Shown piece by piece: positions 33,403 through 45,200 of a DNA stretch of 64,000 nucleotides; the stretch's first letter is position 1, and each line of letters starts with the position of its first letter. The notes below the pieces were generated by a model, which saw nothing but the letters and a program-made list of their open reading frames with translations, searched no databases and was not told where the DNA came from. This DNA comes from Antedon mediterranea (lineage: Eukaryota > Echinodermata > Crinoidea > Comatulida > Antedonidae). A program made the translations under genes and the position numbers. The stretch is taken from assembly GCF_964355755.1 (NCBI RefSeq), contig NC_092670.1, positions 1,141,001 through 1,205,000 of the forward strand, in the 5' to 3' direction.

Positions 33403-36400
33403 AGAACTTATAACACAAGAATCTCCTGTTCTTCAATTTGCATTCAAAACACAGTATCGGAAGTACAGGGTTAAAAGGTCAAACTGGGCGACGCCATTTC
33501 ACAGCATGGAGCAGGAGGTATATTCAGAGCGTCATTTCGACGATCGAGCATTCTCTACTTCTACGGAGCGCCATTTATGCCTTTATTTACTTACGAAATA
33601 GAAATAGTACTACGGTAGCTGCTCCAGTGGACAAATTTAGCACTAGTGGAGCGCAGTGATATAAAATAGAAATAAGTCACTAATTTTAATATTCTTTTCG
33701 TATGTTAATACACTGTGCTCAAGTGGACACAATTTGGCGCCAGTGAGGAGCACAGTGATATAAAATAAAAAATAAGTCACTGAATTTTAATATCTTTTCG
33801 TATGTTATACACTGTCCTCAAGTGGACCGAATTTGGAGCCAGGGGAGCACAGTGATATAAAATAGAAATAAGTCACTGAATTTTAATATTTTTTCGTATG
33901 TTAATACACTGTGCTCAAGTGGACCCAATTTGGCGCCAGGAGAGCACAGTGATATAAAATAGAAAGAAGTCACTGAATGTTAATATATTTTCGTATGTTA
34001 ATACACTGTGCTCAAGTGGACCCAATTTGGAGCCAGTGGAGCACAGTGATATAAAATAGAAATAAGTCACTAAATTTTAATATCTTTTCGTATGGTTATA
34101 CACTGTGCTCAAGTGGACTCAATTTGGAGCCAGGGGAGCACAGTGATATAAAATTGAAAAAAGTCACTGAATTTTAATATCTTTTCGTATGTTAATACAC
34201 TGTGCTCAAGTGGACCCAATTTGGAGCCAGTGGAGCACAGTGATATAAAACAGAAAAAAGTCACTGAATTTTAATATCTTTTCGTATGTCAATACACTGT
34301 GCTCAAGGGAACCCAATTTGGCGCCAGGGAAGAGAGCACAGTGATATAAAATAGAAATAAGTCATTGAATGTTAATATATTTTCGTATGTTAATACACTG
34401 TGCTCAAGTGGACCCAATTTGGCGCCAGTGGAGCACAGTGATATAAAATGGAAAAACGGTCACTGAATTTTAATATCTTTTCGTATTTAATATACACTAT
34501 GCTCAAGTGGACCCGATTTGGAGCCAGGGGAGCACTGTGATATAAAATAGAAATAAGTCACTAAATTTTAATATCTTTTCGTATGTTAATACACTGTGCT
34601 TACGTGGACCCAATTTGGCGCGCACGCCAGTGAGCACAGTAATATAAAATAGAAAAAAGTCACTAAATTTTAATATCTTTTCGTATGTTAATACACTGTA
34701 CTCAAGTGGACCCAATTTGGCACCAATGGGAGCACGGGGAAATAGTCACATACAAAAACATCGAGAAAAAATACTTCAAACTTGGTATATATGTTCAATA
34801 TCGGTTACTCCATCCGTAAATCAAAAGAAAAAATAGTTTCAAGCCACATCAGTGATTTTAATAACTTGCGTTCGCTTAAGATAATACTTATGAAAAAACA
34901 TACAATTCCGACACATATTATGTTAAACTCTAATAATGATTTTGACAACAAAAAAAACGGTTAGGAAATCAATTTTTTCCCTGTAAATTGAGCAACTTAA
35001 ATTAAAAATATACCAAGAAATATATGTTGAAATCAAGGAGTATTTTTTTTTTACAAAAGAAATGTTCGTATGTTAATACACTGTGCTCCAGTGGATCCAA
35101 TTTGGCGCCAGTGGAGCACAGGGAAATAGTCACATACAAAAACTTATAGAAAAAAAATTTATCGAATTCAAAAATATTTCAAACTTGGTATATAAGTTCA
35201 ATATCGGTTACTCCATCCGTAATGCAAAAGAAAAATTAGTTTCAAGCCACATTAGTGATTTTAATAACTTGCGTTTGTCTAAGATAAATACTTATGAAAG
35301 AATACAATTCCAAAACATTTTTTTAAACTTTAGCGATTAAAAAAAAGACATGTTAAAAATATGAATTATGTAGTAACATATTGAACGTGTAGTAACCTAT
35401 TGAACGTATACTACCAAATTTCAAATGTGTAGGACAATTATTAATTTGATGACGATCAAAATTTAAAGTTTAAAAAATGTGTTGGAATTCTATGTTCTAT
35501 CATAAATATACATTTTAAACGAACGAAAATTACTAAAATCACTGATATGGCTTGAAACTAATTTTTCTTTTGCATACGGATGGAGTAACCGATATTGAAC
35601 TTTTATACAAAGTTTGAAATATTTTTGAAATCCAGAAGTATTTTTGTTGACTATTTCCCTGTGCTCCATTGGCGCCAAATTGGATCCACTGGAGCACAGT
35701 GTATTAACATACGAACATTTCTTTTGTAAAAAAAAATACTCCTTAATTTCAATATATATTTCTTGGTATATTTTTAATTTAAGTTGCTCAATTTACAGGG
35801 AAAAAATCGAATTCCTAACCGGTTTTTTGTTGTTGTAAAAATCATTATTAGAGTTTAACATATGTGTCGGAATTGTATGTTTTTTCGTAAGTATTATCTT
35901 AAGCAAACGTAATTTTATTAAAATCACTGATGTGGCTTGAAACTATTTTTTCTTTTGGTTTACGGATAGAGTAACCGATATTGAACATACATACCAAGTT
36001 TGAAATATTTTTTAATTCCAGAAGTATTTTTTCTCGATGTTTTTGTATGTGACTATTTCCCTGTGCTCCCATTGTTGCCAAATTGGGTCCACTTGAGCAC
36101 AGTGTATTCAAATACGAAAAGATATTATAATTTAGTGACTTTTTTTCTATTTTATATCACTGTGTGCTTACTGGGCGCGCGCGCCAAATTGGGTCCACGT
36201 GAGCACAGTATATTAACATACGAAAAGATATTAAAATTCAGTGACATTTTTTTCTATTTTATATCACTGTGCTCCACTGGCTCCAAATTGGGTCCACTTG
36301 CGCACAGTGTATTAACATACGAAAAGATATTACAATTCAGTGACTTTTTTCTATTTTATATCACTGTGCTCCCCTGCCTCCAAATTGGGTCCACTTGAGC

Positions 36401-36896
36401 ACAGTGTATTAACATACAAAAAGATACTAAAAATCATTGACTTATTTCTATTTTATGTCACTGTGCTCTCCTGGCTCCAAATTGGGTCCACTTGTGCACA
36501 GTGTATTAACATACGAAAATATATTAAAATTCAGTGATTTATTTCTATTTTATATTATTGAGCTCCCCTGGCTCCAATTTGGGTCCACTTGAGCACAGTG
36601 TATTTACATACGAAAAGATATTAAAATTAGTGACTTATTTCTATTTTATATCCCTGTGCTCCACCGGTGCTAAATTTGGTCCACTGGAGCAGTTACCGTA
36701 GTACTATTTCTAATTCGGAAGTAAATAAAGGCATAAATGGCGCTCCGTAGAAGTAGAGAATGCTCGATCGTCGTCGAAATGACGCTCTGAATATACCTCC
36801 AATGGCGCCACTTATTAGCTCTATTCTATCCAACAATGCTTTCCGAAATTATTACGCGCTTCGGACGAACAGGAGATTCTTGTGTTATAAGTTCTT
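33403..36896. mobile_element. foldback element with tandem-repeat arms
   Basis: Two long arms are inverted copies. The outer ends are AAGAACTTATAACACAAGAA (33403) and TTCTTGTGTTATAAGTTCTT (ending about 36896). Next inward, GGTATATTCAGAGCGTCATT (33518) mirrors AATGACGCTCTGAATATACC (36778-36797). Inside each arm is an array of about 97-100 bp units (about 11 on the left, about 6 on the right). Each unit holds its own hairpin CACTGTGCTC..GAGCACAGTG around GGCGCC. The inner arms (34740-35340 and 35470-36060) also mirror each other. The centre is near 35400. No ORF resembling a transposase. Resembles in design the foldback (FB/TU) elements of flies and sea urchins. Confidence 0.88.
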
Positions 36897-38750
36897 CGTT
36901 GGTATGCATTTATACAATTTGTGCCTAATAAAACTACAACACAAATCTTCATAAACAGTCCAGGTGTATCGCACCTTGCTAAATTGACTCCCCAAGCTTG
37001 TAATATTATTGTATAACTTTCCATTTTACTGTTAGATTTTCACAAGCCGAAGTAGACCTAAAGTTTGCAAACAAGAAAGCCTCCTAAAAATTATCAAAAA
37101 TATCAACGAGACATCTCATTTGACTAAAATTAGTGATATGTCTGTTACAGGTAATGGCATCTACAGAACTTTGATATTTATTATGGAATTAAAAAAACAC
37201 AATTGGCTTACATAATAATATTCTACAGTTCAATTTTGAGTTTAAAGACATTGCCAACACAATATCTACAATCACAGAGAATTATATTAAATCAAATTTT
37301 TGAATATATCTATACACAATAAAACTGAAAAATGTATCATTTATCATATCATATACAAACCACCATTATTCTAAATAATACAAAACACCTAGTTACATTG
37401 TTAAAGTAATATTAATAATAGCCACCACTGAATTTAAAATCAATCGCAAATCCTTCAAAATTATGGCTTGTGAAAATTAATAGCATACAGACATTGGAGT
37501 ACAACAAATCAAGTGATGTAGGTGTACCACTATAATCATTTATAAGAATATATTGTTGCATTGATACCCTTAACGCATGCGTAGAGGTGTGACTGCGTCG
37601 TATCGTAGGGGTGTGACTGCGTCGTTGGGGTATGTCTAGTGTTGCTGATTGGCCGATTGACGCAGCTACACTTCCTCTACTCTAGTGAATCACTTTTTGA
37701 ACTGCGATAACATGGGAGTTGGCTCTCTAGCCAATCTACAATACCTCTATGGGGTGTACACAATTCTGTATTCAGATTCATAATAGCATGCAGGTATTTT
37801 TTACCTCCATTATATATTTTGAAAGTAGTTGTACAGTATAATTTAATTAAGGTTTGTGGAAGTTTTCACAACTACTTAACAATAAAAAAAATATACTACA
37901 GTAATTAAAAGGAATATATTTTCAAAATAATTATATCTAAGGAAAGATATTCATAGAATATTTGATATAATCAAAACAACTTAATCATAAACTTTTTTTT
38001 ACTACATACACATTCTGCATTATAATTCTATACACTAAACAATAGGCTAATGTCTGATTATTTGAATTTTTACAGCAGTAATAACAATATTACAGCAATA
38101 TTACAGCAATATTACAGCAATATTCAAAAATCATATATTTTCTGAGAAGAGAATTAAATACACAACCTATATTTTGATAAAAGATAAAAATTACTAAAAA
38201 ATACTAATTTCATTTATTATTTTTTTTTCAGCTTGAAAATCAATAATTTTATTCTGCAATTAATGCGGCATCAATGATCCAATGTAAAAGGCCAATGCAT
38301 GTTGCATTTTTACATACAGTTTTTTATATACTATATATATATATACTGTATATATATATATATGCATTTGCAGTTTAGACATCTGGCAGATTTAAGGTCA
38401 TAGTTCATATCAAGCAATGCCGATAAAATGATGCAAGTATACGACTCGCATGACAGAGACATTGGTAGCACATCAATTGCAAAATAGAAGAATTGTAATG
38501 TACTTTCACATACACATAATTTAATAATGTATTTTCTTCATTTATATAAATTTGTTCAATATAATATGCTATACTTTGTTGTATATTTACCTTGATACAA
38601 GTAAAATAACATGACAAGGTTTTCTACTGAAGTTACTGCAGTAAACCTTTGCTTCATTATTGATAAGAATGTAGTAAGTATTAAGTTACTGCAGTAACTA
38701 CAGTAGAATTTCAACCTATTTCAATTTACATATTAATTTCTTTGTACAGG
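36897..38750. other. intergenic between foldback element and TOM1 stop
   Basis: AT-rich. Contains an imperfect GC-richer inverted repeat (about 37578-37685, TAGAGGTGTGACTGCGTC against GACGCAGCTACACTTCCTCTA), short ATTACAGCA repeats near 38080-38125 and a (TA)n tract at 38325-38362. It includes the probable TOM1 3' UTR. No gene seen. Confidence 0.5.
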
Positions 38751-39210
38751 TTATAATGAAAACATTGTGTTTTCCGTTTCTTCCATCTTGAGTTGGCGAC
38801 CTCCTCGATTGACCGTTGACCCCTGAAGCGAGTCGCCAGCAGCCGCTCTTTCCTCTAAGAATTTGTCAAACTCTGAAAGAATGATTAACTATGAAATTAA
38901 ATAAACTTTCTTAAATGATTTTGTACTTGTTTTCTGAATATTTTATTGTAATTTTTATGAATATTTTGGAATAAAACAAGCCAGATTAAGGAAAGGAAAA
39001 ATCTTTATCTACTCAGCAGTTACTGCAGTAATAAGTGTTAATAAAACTCATTATTATTATTATATTGCAATCTATGTGCATTGATTTGGTTTAATTGATT
39101 TAAATCATGGTATTCCAAAGGGAAAATCGTTGTAAATATCTGATTTAAAAGTTATTTCCAATGGTATATCTCATAACAGCTGAGTAATTCTACTGCAGTT
39201 ACTGCAGTAA
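38633..39210. repeat. four copies of palindrome TTACTGCAGTAA
   Basis: Perfect 12-bp palindromes at 38633-38644, 38686-38697, 39020-39031 and 39199-39210, flanking the last TOM1 exon. The flanking bases differ, so these are not simple tandem copies. Confidence 0.75.
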
Positions 39211-42200
39211 ATGAATTTCTTAATCAAACACAACAGCATAATACAATACAAAACAACAAATCATCCAACAGTACAAAAACAAAGTAATAATAAGTAACAA
39301 TATGAATTGTAAACGCACAGTGAAAAGGAACTAGAACATTGGAAGTCATTTATAGATTTTAAAATGTTCATATGGCAAAGAACTTCATTAAGAAATTATA
39401 TCTGAGCAAGCAAACAAACGTGAATACAATGTCATCTTTATTTCAGCAAGCCCATAGCCAGATAGGTTCAAGAGTACAAAAAGAAACGCCCTAAACTAGC
39501 CCAGCGATCATGATGATTTTTGCCCCTTCTGTGGAAAGGAAAACCCCATGCCGTATAAAAATGCTGGCTATGGGCCTGTTCAGTTTGAACATTCTGTCAG
39601 AGGTACAGTATAGGAACAAAATGCTGGCTATGGGCCTGTTTAGTTAACATTCTGTCAGAGGTACAGTATAGGAACAAAATGCTGGCTATGAACCTGTTCA
39701 GTTTGAAAATTCTGTCAGAGGTACAGTATAGGAACAAAATGCTGGCTATGGGCCTGTTCAGTTTGAACATTCTGTCAGAGGTACAGTATAGGAACAAAAT
39801 GCTGGCTATGGGCCTGTTTAGTTAACATTCTGTCAGAGGTACAGTATAGGAACAAAATGCTGGCTATGGGCCTTTTTAGTTAACATTCTGTCAGAGGTAC
39901 AGTATAGGAACAAAATGCTGGCTATGGGCCTGTTCAGTTTGAACATTCTGTCAGAGGTACAGTATAGGAACAAAATGCTGGCTATGGGCCTGTTTAGTTG
40001 AACATTCTGTCAGAGGTACAGTATAGGAACAAAATGCTGGCTATGGGCCTGTTTAGTTTGAACATTCTGTCAGAGGTACAGTATAGGAACAAAATGCTGG
40101 CTATGGGCCTGTTTAGTTTGAACATTCTGTCAGAGGCACAGTATAGGAACAAAATGCTGGCTATGGGCCTGTTCAGTTTGAACATTCTGTCAGAGGTACA
40201 GTATAGGAACAAAATGCTGGCTATGGGCCTGTTCAGTTTGAACATTCTGTCAGAGGTACAGTATAGGAACAAAATGCTGGCTATGGGCCTGTTTAGTTAA
40301 CATTCTGTCAGAGGTACAGTATAGGAACAAAATGCTGGCTATGGGCCTGTTTAGTTAACATTCTGTCAGAGGTACAGTATAGGAACAAAATGCTGGCTAT
40401 GGGCCTGTTCAGTTTGAACATTCTGTCAGAGGTACAGTATAGGAACAAAATGCTGGCTATGGGCCTGTTCAGTTTGAACATTCTGTCAGAGATACAGTAT
40501 AGGAACAAAATGCTGGCTATGGGCCTGTTTAGTTTGAACATTCTGTCAGAGATACAGTATAGGAACAAAATGCTGGCTATGGGCCTGTTTAGTTAACATT
40601 CTGTCAGAGGTACAGTATAGGAACAAAATGCTGGCTATGGGCCTGTTTAGTTTGAACATTCTGTCAGAGGTACAGTATAGGAACAAAATGCTGGCTATGG
40701 GCCTGTTTAGTTTGAACATTCTGTCAGAGGTACAGTATAGGAACAAAATGCTGGCTATGGGCCTGTTTAGTTAACATTCTGTCAGAGGTACAGTATAGGA
40801 ACAAAATGCTGGCTATGGGCCTGTTCAGTTTGAACATTCTGTCAGAGATACAGTATAGGAACAAAATGCTGGCTATGGGCCTGTTCAGTTTGAACATTCT
40901 GTCAGAGGTACAGTATAGGAACAAAATGCTGGCTATGGGCCTGTTTAGTTAACATTCTGTCAGAGGTACAGTATAGGAACAAAATGCTGGCTATGGGCCT
41001 GTTTAGTTAACATTCTGTCAGAGGTACAGTATAGGAACAAAATGCTGGCTATGGGCCTGTTTAGTTAACATTCTGTCAGAGGTACAGTATAGGAACAAAA
41101 TGCTGGCTATGGGCCTGTTTAGTTTGAACATTCTGTCAGAGGTACAGTATAGGAACAAAATGCTGGCTATGGGCCTGTTTAGTTTGAACATTCTGTCAGA
41201 GGTACAGTATAGGAACAAAGAATACTAATTCAGATGCAATAATACAGCTTCAATTAAAAGTATCTGTTTTCACCATATGAATGAAATGAATGTATCAGCA
41301 TGTGATAAATGATTGAAAAATGATTGAAACATGATGGATAAAAGGATAAAAAAAGAATAGTATACACAATTAGAAAGACACACAATGCAATGAAAATGAT
41401 TGAAGTCTTGAAACCTAATAAACAAATGAGTGAATGGATGATAAAAATGAAAGAAACAATGAAAGAAATAGACATACAGACATTATATTTTGCCATCTTT
41501 GTGCAATTACTTCAATTGTGTGAAGTACTTTGTCAATATGTTGTCAGTACATCATTAGGACCACCAAATGTACCTACTCTTCACCATGCAACTTATATTG
41601 TAACTTTACTTAGTTATTTCACAATGGTAAAATGGTGTGAGCACATAGAATGTCATTCCTATAATACATGAGTGCATGGTTCATGCATGAGTGATCAATG
41701 GCCAAAACAATGGTTCTCCTCACCATGTGGAAATGATGCTGCTGTATATTGAAGTAGACGAGAATGAATTAGTAGAACATTAATTTGAAGGTGCAATTGT
41801 GGTCAATCTGTTTAAAATGGACCTGAAATGGATTTTCGATTTTTTTCATTTTAGAATGATGTTTTGGGGGCTATTAGGTGTTGCTAGAATGTATATTGTT
41901 ACAAAATATAAATTGGCCCTTTTGGGGAAAGCCCCATTTGAAAACCAAAAAAATTCGCGGGTGACGTCACTTTGCGAATATATTCCTATCCCTCCAATGG
42001 ACAATTTGCAGTTTTTTGGCTATAACTCTTGAAATCTATGGAGTATTTTCTAAAAAATGCTTGTGCATTTGCAGAAATGTATTTAGAATTTTTTTAGATA
42101 AAATTATTACCGTATAAACGGTTATTCATCGAGTAAATGACGATTTAAAATCTTAAAATCAACGTTTTTTTTCTGGCAATACCGAAGTTGGCCTGGCAAC

Positions 42201-45200
42201 GTTGTCCGGGATACAGCTCCGTGCGCAATGATGCGTATCCATATTTTCCGTTCGTGTATTTTGTATATCGTTCGTAATTTATACTGCTAAAATGTGTTAG
42301 TTTCTTTAGTTTTTAGTTTAGCAGAATTAAATTAGTAATATGAGATGATAATTTATTTGTCACGAATCAGGCAGTTCGAAAACGAATTTTATTCATATTT
42401 TGCAAGTTGTTGATATTGCTTTGGTCCTTGGATGCACATAAAACGGAGCCTCGCCGCATGATGTGGGTGGTGGATCGACTCCGCGCGCTGGATTGAGGGC
42501 CTAGGCCTAGTAAAGGTTTAGGAGGTAGGTCTTCTAAATTCGGGTTTTAGAACAAACGAAGTACATTTTAGGGACCTATATTTCAACAACATTAGATATT
42601 GAATAAATTAGTATTAGTGTCAACGCTTCGGGTATCTTTCCAGGCCGTCGATTATTCACTGACTATCGGGCGGCATACACGCTCTCGATATCATCGTGTG
42701 TATATGTGACGTCGTGAATATAGAGGCTTCCGACGGCCGTTGAAATAGAATATTGCAATGGCGTGAGTAATTTTCGCTAATTTTCCATGGTATCTTAAAA
42801 TTTCGTTTTCACTCAAAATACTATAGATTTTGTTTTTATTTGTATGGGTTTGTGTTAATTTGATACATTTAAATAACATGTGTGAATTTCTTGAAAATCG
42901 AAAATCCATTTCAAGTCCATTTTAATAATAAATGTATCATTACACATTACACAAGAATAGATAGGAAGATGGTGTCTATGAGTTTTGTAAATAGTCTACC
43001 TAAATGTGCTTTACGATTTGTTCAATGAATGAATGCGAGTAACTATGGTAAACTTGAGTCATACATGACTGGATTTTAGCATCATGGGTAACAACACATG
43101 ATCCTGGTGTGCCATTAAAAAGTGACTTGTTGGACGACTTGCGGAGGAGTTATGTAGAGTCTATACATGCTATGGATATTTTAGTTAACTGAATTCAAAT
43201 GAATTATGATATTTGAAGATGAAGTTATATAATTTTAAAGAAAAATGTATAGAGTGTAGTGTCATATTTAATAAGTTGAAAAAATGTTAGTATAAATTGT
43301 ATTAGAATAGCAGGTAGCAGATACTGACCTGAGCTTGTGATGCCTTCTGGGTTTGTATTGGCAGCAGCTGTGCTGTCTACAGGTTTGCTCTGAAACAACA
43401 AACAAACAATCACACTGATAAACCTTCATTTGTGCAATATTATTTAGAGATTTATTTATTTATTTATTTTATTTTATTTTATTGTAGCAGGGAATGTATT
43501 TTATATACACAACTTGTAACTTTATAATGTTCTTGTTGCTGAAGGGGGGTTTGTTCAAATAAAGCCTACACCTATACTGTAGGTTCATGCCTAAACCTAT
43601 ACTCTAGGTTCATGCCTACACCTATGTATACTGTAGGTCCATTTACTTACCAAATCACTTTCCTGAAGCCATTGTTCCATGTTCTCTAGTTGACTAAAGT
43701 CAGCTGGCAACTGTTTGAAAAAACAAAAAAACAATTGAAATAAAAAAAAGGAACAAAAACAGAATTGAAAAAAGCATAGATGTTGATATGATATGACAGC
43801 CGAACAACAAGCATATGCACTTGGATTATAAATACAATTACTATGAGTAGATGTTGATATGATATGACAGCAGAACAACAAGCATATGCACTTGGATTAT
43901 AAATACAATTACTAGTATTACAGAACAAGAAGCATATGCACTTGGATTATAAATACAATTACTATGTATTACAGAACAAGAAGCATATGCACTTGGATTA
44001 TAAATACAATTACTATGTATTACAGAACAAGAAGCATATGCACTTGGATTATAAATACAATTACTATGAGCATAAAGATTGTGAGCGCTGCTGTGTCTTT
44101 TCATGTTTAACTTAAAATTAGAATAATTTAAAAGGTCAATAAGAGAACATAGTAAAATATTTATAAAGTATACAAATAATTTAAAGAACTCAATGGTGCT
44201 TACCTCCTCTTGCTCCTCTTTATCCTGTACTCATGAAATGATAAATATGGATGGATAAAAAGGAAATAAAGAAAAATAAAAAAATGAAAATGAATGAAAA
44301 ACAACATGCAATGTAAACTGCCATGATAGTCCAAGAGGTATAATGTACAACATGCAACTGCCTGCTATCTCAATAAGTTCTTAATTTTCCCAATCTACCC
44401 ATTATATATTATTTCTTTTAAGGTACTACTATTATCAAATGCAATAAACGCCTTATTATTATTTTGTGGCAATATTATTGGTAAATATTTCCTTACCTCA
44501 TTATTGGTCTCTGGCTGCAACCATGAAATAGATAAATATGGATGAATAAAAGAAAATGAAAAAAAAAATGATAAAACAAAATGCAATGAATGAAATTTCA
44601 TTAAAAAAATGGATAAACACAAAATTGATGAATGATTTAAGTAATCATGATTAGAAACTAAATGTCTCAAAATAAAACAAATAATACAATCTACAATGAC
44701 TTGCTTACCTGGTCTACAATGACTTGCTTACCTGGTCTAATTCACTGTTCCACCAGCTTATGGAAGGCAATGCCAAATACTTACCAGATAGAATCTAGCC
44801 CACGTACAGTAGTTAATAACCAGATGCTAGACTAAGAGCTTACCTTACTGATGGCTTGCGATTCAGTAGAAAAAGGGTTTACTGCCCTAGAGTTCATAGC
44901 ATTGGCTAGGCCTCCTGAAGTCTGATCCATGTTGGAATTATCTTGGTATGTGCTACCACTATCAATAAATAAGTTAATTTCTAAACATATTATGCACAGA
45001 TACAATAAATACAATCTGGAGTCTGCAAGTAAGTTTCACACTGTGTGTTAATGAAGAGTTTCGGTTATGATATTTAAGGGAACAAAGAGCTACAGTAGTA
45101 ATAATAATGTTTATAAGCGCTTAATAGCATATTTATATTGTACTTTATGGAGTAGTCTCTAATCACAGTGTTTTAGAGTTGTCCACTCACTCACCCTCTC

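Noticed and set aside
39594-41219. Many ORFs on both strands in TOM1 intron 14 with repeated [18 protein letters not shown]-type peptides
   Set aside because: They only translate the 58/60-bp tandem repeat. Both strands are open at once and the 58-bp variant breaks the frame; no gene-like features.
44690-44760. Possible extra TOM1 micro-exon between exons 10 and 11 (TGAATTAGACCAG before GTAAG)
   Set aside because: It would begin with an in-frame TGA, and the donor-like sequence is part of a 23-bp tandem duplication.
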